A stretch of 64,000 nucleotides of DNA from Phaeophleospora eucalypticola. Lineage: Eukaryota; Ascomycota; Dothideomycetes; Mycosphaerellales; Mycosphaerellaceae. The stretch is from positions 310,001 to 374,000 of the forward strand of contig JAKLNG010000002.1 of the NCBI GenBank assembly GCA_022814565.1, in the 5' to 3' direction. Of the stretch, positions 54,699 to 64,000 are shown in pieces; the first letter of the stretch is position 1, and every line of letters starts with the position of its first letter. The notes below the pieces were generated by a model. The model was given only the letters and a program-made list of their open reading frames with translations. It was not told the DNA's origin and ran no database searches. A program made the translations under genes and the position numbers.

Positions 54699-54705
54699 TG
54701 ACTCA
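54699..54705 (+). promoter_or_regulatory. TGACTCA Gcn4/CpcA-type binding site
   Basis: A perfect TGACTCA, the consensus recognised by Gcn4/CpcA-type bZIP proteins, lies about 150 bp upstream of the first uORF ATG of the bZIP gene. It is well placed for autoregulation. A 7-bp site can occur by chance, so binding is inferred. Confidence 0.55.
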
Positions 54706-54849
54706 CACTCAGCGAAGGCGCACCCAAGGCACCCGTGACCCCGCGCTGATAAGGCAGGCTCGTCGCACTTTCTTTCTCGCCCTTTTCCTCCTCCATCCTC
54801 CACCGACATCAACACACACAAGCACAACACAAGACAGTCATTCTCCAAA

Positions 54850-54867
54850 ATGGCTGCCTTCGCTTAG
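54850..54867 (+). promoter_or_regulatory. uORF1 of the cpcA-type gene (5 codons)
   Basis: An ATG in near-ideal fungal context (CCAAAATGGC) starts Met-Ala-Ala-Phe-Ala and is stopped by TAG at 54865-54867. The frame is the same as the downstream bZIP frame, which stays open from 54868 to 56118. Confidence 0.6.
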
Positions 54868-55013
54868 ACCCCGTCGCCCACCATACCGGACCTCTACTTT
54901 AACCAACTCTCCACTTTCGAAGCGTCTTCGGACCTTCACTACGCGCATCGTCGTAACGACTACCGCCCTGTGAACAACCCTCCGCCGTCCACCACGGCTT
55001 TCACACAGCAAAC

Positions 55014-55172
55014 ATGGCTTCCTCCATCAGCTGCACGACCAAGGCAAACGCCGCATCCCGTCTTCAATCAGGACTTCGATCTCTTCCAGCCGACTCCGCC
55101 CCAGGCGACAGCCCAGCCGGCTCCTTCTCGACGAGCTCCATCGCTCGATTCGACGCTGCCTCCTTCGTTTAA
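55014..55172 (+). promoter_or_regulatory. uORF2 of the cpcA-type gene (52 codons)
   Basis: An ATG (context AACATGGC) opens a 52-codon frame (MASSISCTTKANAASRLQSG...) ending in TAA, out of frame with the bZIP. A short first uORF and a longer second one are the arrangement known for cpc-1/cpcA mRNAs of filamentous ascomycetes, where they delay reinitiation according to amino-acid supply. Confidence 0.6.
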
Positions 55173-55344
55173 CACCGCCAACTCCGCGGCGTTCCAAGCG
55201 AACACTCAAGGACACTCAGCTCAAGAAACCGACTCTCAGCTTAACCGATCTACTCGTCCACCCGTGCCTCTATTCCACTCCAACTCGACCGGCAACCTGG
55301 GAAACCAGCAGTATCATCAAGTATCAGACGTAACATCCTTCGCG

Positions 55345-56118
55345 ATGGGTGGCGGAGGTAATTTGACACCACACCCGTCTTCGCAACCGACTCCTCTAAC
55401 CATGGACGCAGACATCAACGTTGCCTACGACGGCACGTTCGGCGACCTCAGCTCTGCTGGGGACGCCGACCTGTTCAACTTCAACGGAAGCTTTGACTTC
55501 CAGCTCATGGACTCTGGCGACAGCTTCACGGCTTCCAACGAGGGTACCAACAACGCTGGCACCATCTCTCCGAAAGATTTGTTCAACGACTCGGTCCCAC
55601 CATCGACATCTTTCACCAACTTGACTACTCCTGGCTCTACTGTGCTCGAGACTCCAGACGACTACCAGACTTCTCCGCTCTTCAACGAGACCATGACTGC
55701 TGAGCAGAGCAGCTGGTTCTCTCTCTTCCCGGAGGAGTCCAACAACGACGCTTCTGGTGCACCGCTCATGAAGCGATCGTCTTCGAGCCAGATCATCGTT
55801 CACCCTGGTGGAGAGTCCAACCACCGCAAGCGCTCCTGTACAGCGGCTGCACCGTCGCCAACCTTCAGCCCAGTGGTCAAGCACTCGCAGGTTGCTGGCG
55901 TGAACGCCCGCAAGCGCGACAAGCCTCTTCCACCAATCGTCGTCGACGAGGCTGACCCCATCGCTCTGAAGCGTGCGCGAAACACCGCTGCCGCTCGGAA
56001 GTCTCGGGCGAAGAAAGTGGCGGAGCGCGACGACCTCGAGTCCACTATTGCGGACCTCCAGGCGCAAGTGGAGCACTGGCGACAGAGGGCCCTCGCCGCC
56101 GAGGGTGCCTCGGAGTAA
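55345..56118 (+). CDS. cpcA: Cross-pathway control bZIP factor (CpcA/Gcn4 type)
   Basis: The first in-frame ATG after the TAG at 54865 is 55345 and gives 257 residues, close to Aspergillus CpcA and Neurospora CPC-1; 55402 (MDADINVAYDG) is an alternative. The open frame nevertheless continues upstream to 54868 with coding-like composition (IPDLYFNQLSTFEASSDLHY; PVFNQDFDLFQPTPP), so the true N-terminus is uncertain. The acidic activation region has DLFNFNGSFDFQLMDSGDSF, SPKDLFNDSVPPSTSFTNL and LFPEESNND. The C-terminal basic region is ALKRARNTAAARKSRAKKVA, followed by a short zipper with Leu, Leu, Trp at the d positions, unusual in the same way as the zipper reported for A. niger CPCA. It activates amino-acid biosynthesis genes through TGACTCA sites. 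Regulation is probably translational (two uORFs) and autogenous. Confidence 0.85.
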   Translation: MGGGGNLTPHPSSQPTPLTMDADINVAYDGTFGDLSSAGDADLFNFNGSFDFQLMDSGDSFTASNEGTNNAGTISPKDLFNDSVPPSTSFTNLTTPGSTVLETPDDYQTSPLFNETMTAEQSSWFSLFPEESNNDASGAPLMKRSSSSQIIVHPGGESNHRKRSCTAAAPSPTFSPVVKHSQVAGVNARKRDKPLPPIVVDEADPIALKRARNTAAARKSRAKKVAERDDLESTIADLQAQVEHWRQRALAAEGASE

Positions 56119-57014
56119 GCGGCCTACCTAAAGCCCTGCATGAATTTTGGGAAGCAGCGTCAACCTTCTAATCGGTGACGTTGATGGAGGAGGCTGTTTC
56201 CATTGTTTTGGATGGAGCGCAACCGGCGCACCGTCGCCTCTGGCCCTCACGGCCGCTCCGACATTTCTTTGCCGCGTGTCTGTTTTGGCCTCCCCTTCGA
56301 GGGTGATGGCGACCGCGTTTTCTGTTTTTCAACGGCCGTTTCTGATGTCTCCTGTCAACGCTGATGCATGGCAGTATAGATGACTCGTGGCCCCTTGTGT
56401 TATTGACTGTTTCACAGACTGTTTTCAAGTAGAGCGACTAAAAGTTACTGTCTTTACCAACAAACCAACCATCTTTCATCGCACGCTTTCTTTCCTTTGT
56501 TTGGCGTGCTGCAACACGACCTGCAGCTTGAATTGAGCTCGGTCCGAGCACTGTGCATGGCGGAAGACGAATACTGTCGCCTGCAGGCCGCTTCTCGTAA
56601 GCCGTCCAATCCAAGCGCAGTACATCTACATCGCACTCTCATCACCGTAGGGCGCATCACTTGAACAGATGAAGTCGTCCATTAGTGATCATGCCCGAGC
56701 TTTGTCCGGCTCATACAATCCAGTCTGGAAAAGATTGACGACTGGACTTCGCACCTTTGACCGCTCGATCCGCACCGGTAGAGCGGCACGTTTGCATTGC
56801 ATAGCGTCCCGTGGGGTACAGTCGTTGGTAAGGGAAGGATGGGCCGTTACTTAATGATAATTGGAGTGTTAGTGCGGGCCATGGGCAAGTGTTGATGAAT
56901 CTTTCTTTGAATCTTTCTTTGAATCTTTCTTTTGCGGCGCCGTCGACTTTCGTATACTTTTGAATTGCTACAGGTCGTTCTTGAAAGCTGTGCCAGTCTC
57001 GTAGGGAGAAGCGC
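56119..57014. other. 3' flank of cpcA-type gene and promoter of MFS gene
   Basis: About 900 bp with no supported ORF. It includes three tandem 12-bp units just upstream of the transporter (listed separately). Confidence 0.5.
56899..56934. repeat. Three tandem 12-bp repeats (AATCTTTCTTTG)
   Basis: Three consecutive copies of a pyrimidine-rich 12-mer about 80-115 bp upstream of the ATG of the MFS gene, in its promoter or leader. The last copy differs at its end. Confidence 0.85.
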
Positions 57015-58555
57015 ATGAGTGGCGACGAGATGGAGAAAGATACAGAGGCGCCAGCGCCACCGGACGCAAGAACAGCTTCGGATGAGGATAAATCGACCGC
57101 GAGCGATCCTGCGCCGCCAGTGGACAAGGAGAAGCAGGCGCCGATTGCCAGCCAGCAGAATGAGCCTCCAAATGGCGGATATGGTGAGCTGAGAAACCGA
57201 TCAACAAGCCATCCACATCCATCACTAACCTCTTCCTCCTTCGCGCAGGCTGGGTCTGCGTCGCCTGCTGCTCCCTCATCAACGCCCACACCTGGGGCAT
57301 GAACTCCTCCTACGGCGTCTTCCTCGCCCACTACCTCGCAACCAATACCTTCCCGGGCACCTCCCGGCTCGAGTACGCCTTCGTCGGCGGCCTCTCCATC
57401 AGCTGCGCGATGCTGATTTCCCCGCTCGCGACTCTCACCACGCGCCTCTACGGAACCAAAGCCACGCTCGCCATCGGCGTGGTCCTTGAAACGGCGAGTC
57501 TGATCGGCGCTTCGTTTGCGTATGCTGCATGGCAGCTTTTCCTCTCGCAGGGTGTTTGTTTCGGCCTTGGGATGGGGTTCCTCTTCGTTGCGTCTGTCGG
57601 GATTCCGCCGCAGTGGTTCACGACGAAGCGCTCGCTGGCGAATGGGTTCGCGGCTGCGGGATCGGGTCTTGGAGGTTTGATTTACTCGCTTGCCACGGGA
57701 GCGATGCTGAAATCTATTGGTTTGGGCTGGACGTTCCGAGTATTGGGGATTCTGGCGTTCGGCGTCAATACCATCTGCACGATTCTAATCAAGGACCGGA
57801 ACAAGATCATCGGGAGCTCGCAGAAGGTGTTTGAGGTCAGGCTCTTTCAGAGGGCGGAGTACCTCTTGCTCTGCGGATATGGCTGGTTCAGTATGCTGGG
57901 CTACGTGGTTCTAATCTTCTCCTTGGCGAACTACGCCAATGCGATCGGCCTCAATGCTTCGCAAGCTTCGATCGTCTCTGCGCTTCTGAATCTCGGGCAG
58001 GGACTGGGCAGACCTCCGATCGGGTACTTCAGCGATAACATCGGGAGGATCAATATGGCTGCCATGATGACCCTCCTCTGCGCGATTTTCTCTTTCGCAA
58101 TCTGGATCCCAGCAAGCTCGTACGGCGTCCTCATCTTCTTCGCACTGGTGGGAGGAGCCGTCGCAGGGACGTTCTGGGCCACGATCGCCCCGGTCGCCGC
58201 AGAAGTCACCGGATTGAAAACCGTCCCATCGGCACTGAATCTCATCTGGCTCGTCATCGTCCTGCCGGTGACTTTCAGCGAAGCCATCGCGTTGGAAATC
58301 GTGAGCGGGACGGGATCATATTTGGGAACGCAGCTCTGGACTGCGTTCATGTACATTGCTGCTGCGATTTGCCTGTTGTTCTTGAGGGGTTGGAAAATTG
58401 GGGAGATTGAAGAGATTGGGAAGGCGAAGGGACAGGATGCGCGGGAGGTGAATGTTGCGGCCGCGGCGCAGAGTGATGAGGATCTGGCGCAGCATGCTAG
58501 GACAGTGGGGAGACGATCCATAACGACAGAATTTTGGAAGTGGAGAAAGGTCTGA
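57015..58555 (+). CDS. Monocarboxylate-transporter-type MFS protein
   Basis: Two exons (57015-57183, 57249-58555; 65-nt intron) encode 491 residues. An acidic cytosolic N-terminus (MSGDEMEKDTEAPAPPDART) leads into the first membrane segment at the splice (PPNGGYGWVCVACCSLINAH). This GGYGWV stretch is the MCT-family signature. Twelve segments follow, with YGVFLAHYLATNTFPG, LFLSQGVCFGLGMGFLFV, PQWFTTKRSLANGFAAAGSG, a central loop and NLGQGLGRPPIGYFSDNIGR (second MCT motif), then PVAAEVTGLKTVPSALNLIW. It probably moves a monocarboxylate or similar organic acid across the plasma membrane by proton symport. The substrate is not deducible. Third-position composition is GC-rich in exon 2, as expected for a well-expressed gene. 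Confidence 0.93.
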
Positions 58556-58813
58556 AGATAGATATTTGCACAGGGTTGAGCATTGTATGGCAATTTTTCC
58601 GGTCGTGAGTTTTGGAACGGGTGAAGATGCGACGTTGGGAGGAGATGAACCTTCAAGGACGTCTTCATCCAAGGCGTGTGCTAGGGTCATTCCAGGTATG
58701 TCCCAGTCAAGTGGAGACAGTATCAAAGCAGCAACAGAAGGGTATCATCGTCCAAGAAGTACGCATCAGACGCTCAATCGGGATCGCACAAATCAATGAC
58801 TTCAGCCTTCCTT

Positions 58814-59570
58814 TCAACACCGGCTTGAGCAGGCCCCTGAGCGCTCGTCGTAGCTTTCTGCTGCGTCTGGCTCAGCGGTGCTAGCCGTGGGTAGGAGAAA
58901 CGAAGGAGCGTTCGCCTCGTCCGTGATAATGCAGTGCATCTCGGTGATGGCCTCATATTGTTGATCGCCAAGCAGGCTTCCCAATGCATCTTGATCGAAT
59001 CTCTGCAGTGTCTCGTGTGCCTCTTTGCAGCGAGAGAGCCACGCATCGTAAGTTGCCTTGGCTTTGTCTCTCTTGGTGACGACAAGAGTTTCTGGGATGA
59101 TGCGCTCGGTTACATGCGTGCAGTCGACTACTCTGTCATTGTCCAGGATCCGATGGAGATGGTGTCGCTTGTTTTCACTCACGAGGAAGCGAGCCACCTG
59201 TTGAGTTGCGCTGACAAGCAAGAGGTTCAATCGCCAGACTTCGCCACAGGTGCAAGTCACTGGGTCCCTAGCCCATTTCTGAAAGGCCGGTGGCTGCTTC
59301 TTGACGAAGCATTTCAGGTAGCCTTGAAGAACTCCTCGATACATGCGTTGGAACTCTTCCCGGTTTAAGTCTGAACTCTCTGCGGCAAGGCTTTGTGCTC
59401 GCTCCAGGAAAGGCACGGAAATGACGCGAAACATCTCCGCTCGCTGGCTTTCAAAGGTCAGATTGATGAGGCGGTAAATCAGCTTGATTGGAATGCCGTT
59501 GTTGCTGCTCTGGACGAGGAAATCGGCGAGCACGAAGAAGTCCTCGACAGCAGGCCCGCCGTCACTCTGC
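58814..59570 (-). pseudogene. 5'-truncated relic of a larger fungal gene (C-terminal part only)
   Basis: The frame encodes protein-like sequence from about 59570 to the stop at 58814: DFFVLADFLVQSSNNGIPIK, VSVPF-like LERAQSLAAE, then CTCGEVWRLNLLLVSATQQV, ARFLVSENKRHHLHRIL, DCTHVTERIIPETLVVTKRD and HETLQRFDQDALGSLLGDQQ. The ordered Cys/His pattern (CTCxxxxxLNxxL, HLHxxL, CTHVT, TLVVTK) resembles the C-terminus of very large fungal proteins of unknown role. That comparison is from memory. Coding-like sequence begins well before the first ATG (59434, giving 206 residues), and further upstream lies the 3' end of the next gene. The 5' part therefore seems lost. It could still be expressed from 59434 as a short protein. 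Confidence 0.6.
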
Positions 59571-59627
59571 CGAGCATCTTCAATGGTCGATGCTCGGTCG
59601 TTGTCTAAGTGTCCGCTACTGCACGCT

Positions 59628-61240
59628 CTACTTTGCCCTTGAAACCTCAATCATAACACGGTCATATCTCGTCAGCGGGAACTCCCCATCATCCGTACCC
59701 TGCAAAATGATCGATATAGTCTGTCCCGGTACCGCATCGCTAGGGACATTCACAGTCGCTTGCTCGCTGCTGTGGTCAGCAATCTCGACCCACCCCGGAT
59801 ACGTCCCTTCTTCGAGATACTGCCACCAAGAAACATCCACATGATCCCCGTCCGGATCACTCACAGCAGCAGCCAACTTCACAGAGCTCCCAGCTTCAGC
59901 CCGCACCGTTTCGGGACCAAGAATAGAGACGAAAGGGTGATGGTTCCCGTTTTTGTAGTCTGGCGTCAAAGTCCATTGCATCCTTGCGGCGAAGTCATTC
60001 TGAATGGCCGGAATCCAGCGATAGGAAGTATAGTCAGTGATATTCGCACTGCTGTTGTTCTGAACTTTCTCCGACGAGACTGATACCCAGAAGTTCGGGT
60101 AGGTTGTATTCCGCTCCCCTCGGCCTCCCCAGCTGCCTAGGTTCGGATTCGAAGGCTCTTCGATTCCAGTGTGCAAGAGAGGAAAGTAGGTAATATCATC
60201 ACCTTCGCCTAGAAATGCGTATTTCTCGTCGATTGCGGGACACCAAGGATCAACTTCTCGGGCTAACGTGAGATTCCCGAACCCATCAAGTTGATCGCCT
60301 CCCATTTTCTGTCCATCGAGCCAAGAACGGTAGTTCTTTCCATAAGGACCGGTCTGGATATTTTTCCGAGTCCAGACTCCGGTGAAGTACTCGTGGTAGT
60401 CTGGCAGGCCGTCGGTGTTGCCTTGACCCGTGCGGTTGCAGTTGTAACCGAAGTATGTTGCGGGGGCAGAGAGAGTGTCGACGCGGATCTGCGGCCAGTG
60501 GGGGAGAATGTAGTTGACGTAGGTCTCGTCTTGAAAGCCGCTAGCCATGATGATTGCTTTGCGGGAGACTGTGGAGTTGACGGCGGTCCAATGGTTTGTG
60601 TTACGGTACTCATCTTCAAGAGATTTGAGTGCTCGAGCAATGGTGTTCGTGCCTCCCCAGGCTTGCAGGTAGATCGGCCGCGGATCGTTGTCGAGAAGCA
60701 AGTCGCGGATCCAGTTGGAGCCGTCCGTGTCGTGATCCATCTCTCCTTCGAAATCGACGTTGCCAACCTTGGTGATTGATAGGAGATGCTCCGGTGTTGG
60801 ATACCACGGATCATGGCGGATCAGATTTTCGTATACCTCCGCGTACGATCCGATGAGTTGATCCTCAATGGTCCTGTTACCGGTCCATCGCCATGAGGTT
60901 TGCGAGGTATTGTATTCACGGCCTGGCAGATAGAACAATGTGCCCTGTCAAGCAAGTATGTATGAGCAACATGACATCCATAGGAGACGTCTGCACGTAC
61001 CTTGCCATCGCCGGACCAGTGAAAGCGGCTAGAGCTGTAAATAATGCCTTGCGTATCGACCTCGTTCGTGTACAAAAGGTAGCGAATCAGCGAAGTCAGG
61101 TCGTCCTGCTCCATATCCGTCGTAACGACCGTTCGAAATTTTTCGTATGCTCCATTTTGGCGTTGGTGAGCCAGAACGATAGGAGATAGAAGATTGACCA
61201 GCGCAAGCGCGAAGATGCCAAGATTCGAGCAAGACAACAT
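59628..61240 (-). CDS. Secreted DUF1593 nucleoside-hydrolase-like protein
   Basis: Two exons (61001-61240 and 59628-60944; 56-nt intron) encode 518 residues. Residues 1-24 are a signal peptide (GIFALALVNLLSPIVLAHQ). The N-terminal nucleoside-hydrolase-like domain starts with FRTVVTTDMEQDDLTSLIRY, where the Asp-rich loop corresponds to the calcium-binding site of nucleoside hydrolases, and continues with IYLQAWGGTNTIARALKSLE and FLGEGDDITYFPLLHTGIEE. The C-terminal domain (VRAEAGSSVKLAAAVSDPDG, then GEFPLTRYDRVMIEV) is the Ig-like half of the family. Members are often labelled cellulose-binding, but the activity is not established. Several N-glycosylation sites (NTS, NRT, NNSS) agree with secretion. 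The relic gene at 58814 abuts the 3' end. Confidence 0.9.
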
Positions 61241-61708
61241 CTCTGCTGGGTGAAGGCCTCCGATCGATATTCCAACGTCCGGCGATGCACTTAAGGTTTG
61301 ATATAGTACAGCGCTCCGTACTGGAGGACCGAAGGCGGCGAGTTGGTCGGCATTTGTCCCACAGCGCTATGCCGTCGCAACAGACTAACGTGATCCCCAT
61401 GGGGATGATCAATGAGGGGTAGTCGTTACGGCATCGAATTGCTCGGATGTAATAAAAGGTCTCAAAAGGCCAAGAGAGAAGGTTGAAGCCTCGGGACAAT
61501 TGTTCCCGGTGTCCAGAGCCGAGCCTGTCGCCATTGTTAGCCCGAAGTAGCGAAACGGAAAGAAATAAATAGGCAGAGTCCAGGCAAGGCAGTAGAATAG
61601 GAAGTTCCAAGGAGGCCAAGCGCGGCACAAGACACCTGCCTCTCATTGATTACTCGTTGGTCACTGCGAAGACGCTAGGCGGTTTGTGTGCATCCTTCAT
61701 AAGCTCCA
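61241..61708. other. Intergenic, no gene seen
   Basis: About 470 bp between the secreted protein start and the racemase stop. Only short frames. Confidence 0.5.
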
Positions 61709-62630
61709 TCAAAGCTCAGCTCTCAATGCACCCTCAAGGAAGACGACTCCGCTAATCACGCCGTCGACAATTCTGACTCGCTTGCCCATCTCCTCACCGA
61801 GCGCCTCTATGCAAGCCTCTCTGACTGTCTGGTCCATGCCTGACATTCCAGCACAGCCCAAACAGATTGCCTTAGCTCCGTTCTCAAGGACCTGCTTCGT
61901 CGCCAACTTCATCCGTCGATCCACTTCTGCCTTGGGTGTAGCATGAAGCTCGTTGGCATTGAGACCGGTAGTCTTGGTGCCGGCGTACCTTGCTGGGTTC
62001 TCTGTGCCAAGCAAGTTGGTGACGGCTTCGCCTAGGATCTCTTCCCACTGCGAGCCAGTGCTGACGATGCCAAAAGAATCGTAGGGATTGATCGACTGGA
62101 GGCAAGTTGCAATGGAGGCCTCGAAGATCCCAGTGACGGGCTTGGGAGTCCCAAGCTTCGCAAGTTCACTACGCAGTCGAGGCACGAGCCTTTTGGATTG
62201 AGGGGTTAGACGTTAGTGACATGCTTCGATGGCGTGGGTCGTGGAAGGCATACGGATGCTCGGAATAGCAGCAGACCAAAAAAGCGTCGTAGTCTGACAG
62301 CTTCTGCTTCAGCACTGGGAGACAGTGGTCGGCGGACACTCCTGCGTCGTCTTCATTGTTGATCGACGGGACCTGAAGTCTCTAGTTTAGTACCGCCTAA
62401 TAACTTCAGATACCGCGGAAGTCTCACGCCATCTGGAGCCGTGAAGTACTCAAAGTGAGTCTGTACAAAACATCACTGATGGGCTCCATTTCTCACAGAG
62501 GATCGGAAGGCTTTACGGTATCGAAGTCAAGCTTTTCCACCAGCGGTCTTAGAGCGTCTGTCATAGTCTTTGTCGTGTTAGGGTTGATGATCAGGATTGA
62601 GCGGCTGTATCGGCCATCCATGGCGGTCAT
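61709..62630 (-). CDS. DCG1: Asp/Glu/hydantoin racemase family protein (Dcg1-like)
   Basis: Four exons (62517-62630, 62428-62460, 62254-62372, 61709-62189; introns 56, 55 and 64 nt) encode 248 residues, the size of yeast Dcg1 and allantoin/hydantoin racemases. SILIINPNTTKTMTDALRPL is the N-terminal nucleotide-like loop of the family. The two catalytic cysteines fall in DAFLVCCYSEHP and KAICLGCAGMSG. FGIVSTGSQWEEIL and GVISGVVFLEGAL complete the fold. The very short second exon (THFEYFTAPDG) is needed to join the first and third parts and splices in phase. Yeast DCG1 is nitrogen-catabolite-sensitive and linked to allantoin degradation. The reaction here is inferred from the family. Cytosolic. 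Confidence 0.92.
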
Positions 62631-63411
62631 TTTGAAGACTTGTTTGTGCTTTAGTTGATGGGTTGTGAGTGCGATGCGACGAAGAAGATCGCAAAGAAGA
62701 TGACTGCAGGTGAGCAAGTCCTGCTGTCGAAGTGGAGTTCACTGGAGCTGCAGCTGGGACCCTGCTTCTGGCTGCGAACTCGACTCCGCTGATATTATTG
62801 ACCGGGATAGGCTGCATCCACGAGCCGAATGTTGTTGTGACAACAAAGTCATGATCAAATGCCAGTCTTCCCATGCCTGGTACCTGAACAATGCTGCCAG
62901 ACAAAACGAGAGGAAGGAGGAGAGCAGGCAGCTAAATATGGCAGCACGGAGACAAGCTCGGCGTTAGAGCGGAAGTCAGCCCTGGCGCTTCGGTCCCTGC
63001 CGATGACCCTGGTGCGCTGGTGCTGGCTTCGTTTGGGTGCCGTGTCACGGGTGTTAAGGTGATGCTAGGGAAATAAACTACACTGCCAGCACTGCCGAGT
63101 GGGCCTCAAAGTCCAGACGACCATTGCGTACGCGTTGACGCTGCTAACTCACATTGAGACGTTATCAATCCTCCTCCTCTCCTCCTAGACACGAACACAA
63201 CACCGCCGCGTACACTGGCTCCCAACAACCTCTCACCCGAGCCTGCGGAACATCCCACCGATCACCACTGTACCACCACCCGCGTAATTGCGTATCGAAC
63301 CGTACCTGAAGCACGGCGCCGTCGAGATAGACCACATCAGGAGCACGCCCAGACCGCAGCCAATGACGAGCGGCAGCGAACGAGATCGAAGACGCGAGGA
63401 GCGCTGACTCC
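62631..63411. other. Divergent promoter region
   Basis: About 780 bp between the Dcg1-like gene and the gene entering at 63412. No supported ORF. Confidence 0.5.
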
Positions 63412-64000
63412 ATGGCCTCGGACGACCCGGCGCATCGCCGCAACCAGTCCGCAAACAATGCCATTCCCCTGCAGAACCTCACCGAGAATGGCGTCGAGCG
63501 GACTGGCCATTTGGCAAGATATGAAACTCATCAGCGAAGCTTGAGCGACCGTGCGAGAGAGATGGTAGGCAGTGGCAGGAGAGGTCGAGAAACCCAATAC
63601 GCGCCAATCTATACTCGAGATCGAGACGAATCTCCGACTCCCCGACCGCGGACCGGTCAGAGAAACACGCCGACGATAGCATTCGTGACCAGCCCTTCTG
63701 GTCAGCGCGAGCGAATACCAGATGAAGACGACGAGACCCAAATGTCGCCAGTTGCGGATCGAGGCGCATTCCAGTCAGCCATCGGGTTCGCGGGGCTCAG
63801 CTTCAACGCGGAACATAGTTCCCCAGAGGACTCAGACGATGATGAATTCCCTTCAGGGCCGCCTGCGAGACCGCAGCGCTCATCACGAGCGACTTTGAAC
63901 AGTCTGCCACCCTTACAGACGAGAAATAGCGCGGATGATTTGGTACCGGTGCAGTTAGACGACGGGCCTGCATTCTTCTCGCCAGGTGCCGCGGACGAGG
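63412..64000 (+). CDS. N-terminal part of a large disordered protein (runs off right edge)
   Basis: An ATG at 63412 (context CTCCATGG) opens a frame that stays open for 196 codons to the window edge: MASDDPAHRRNQSANNAIPL, GRRGRETQYAPIYTRDRDES, TPTIAFVTSPSGQRE, GAFQSAIGFAGLSFNAEHSS, then an acidic Ser/Asp patch. The sequence is Arg/Ser/Pro/Asp-rich and disordered. The FQSAIGFAGLSF island recalls N-termini of large fungal membrane proteins such as the calcium-channel subunit Cch1, but this is a weak, memory-based similarity. The absence of any stop over 589 nt and the codon-like composition support a real exon. No domain lies inside the window. Confidence 0.65.
   Translation, partial: MASDDPAHRRNQSANNAIPLQNLTENGVERTGHLARYETHQRSLSDRAREMVGSGRRGRETQYAPIYTRDRDESPTPRPRTGQRNTPTIAFVTSPSGQRERIPDEDDETQMSPVADRGAFQSAIGFAGLSFNAEHSSPEDSDDDEFPSGPPARPQRSSRATLNSLPPLQTRNSADDLVPVQLDDGPAFFSPGAADE

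Noticed and set aside
1..64000. tRNA, rRNA or CRISPR features
   Set aside because: No T-loop-like GGTTCGAATCC signature with matching acceptor stem, no rRNA-like stretch and no regularly spaced repeat-spacer array was found by eye.

Overview
The window is nuclear DNA of a filamentous ascomycete (Pezizomycotina), most likely a dothideomycete. The signs are compact protein genes with 48-80 nt GT-AG introns, fungal-only families (Zn2Cys6 regulator, TRI12-type MFS, GT90 with a membrane-embedded N-terminus, a CpcA/Gcn4-type bZIP gene), yeast-type core genes (RBG1, CKB1, Gim5/prefoldin 5, PSO2) and no operons. All exon boundaries given here were worked out by hand from splice consensus and reading frame. 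I found no rRNA, tRNA, CRISPR array or intact transposon.

Layout. 1-7 kb: the 5' end of an acidic protein gene, two diverged tandem paralogues encoding small basic-tailed nuclear-looking proteins, and PSO2/SNM1 (interstrand cross-link repair). 7-18 kb: an accessory-looking stretch holding a large coiled-coil membrane protein with a pentapeptide minisatellite, a threefold hairpin repeat just past its stop, an NTF2-like protein, a gene disrupted by an internal duplication, a possible small secreted cysteine protein, then the conserved GTPase RBG1. 18-30 kb: cysteine dioxygenase, a 4.4-kb gene-poor gap, a CENP-B-type HTH protein, a PXA-domain protein with a 1-kb intron, and Mediator subunit 10. 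30-37 kb: a TRI12-family efflux transporter and a GT90 glycosyltransferase. 37-46 kb: Mediator subunits 15 and 7, divergent. 46-57 kb: a small conserved protein, CK2 beta, a Zn2Cys6 factor, prefoldin 5 and the cross-pathway control bZIP gene. 57-64 kb: a monocarboxylate-type MFS transporter, a 5'-truncated gene relic, a secreted nucleoside-hydrolase-like protein, a DCG1-type racemase and the start of a further gene that leaves the window.

How the genes relate. Three Mediator subunits (MED10, MED15, MED7) lie within 16.5 kb, near other transcription genes (CENP-B HTH, Zn2Cys6, CpcA-type bZIP, CK2 beta). No classical secondary-metabolite backbone gene is present. The most notable single locus is the bZIP gene. 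It has a two-uORF leader, a perfect TGACTCA site upstream, and a long open frame that starts at an excellent ATG but is interrupted by TAG at codon 6.
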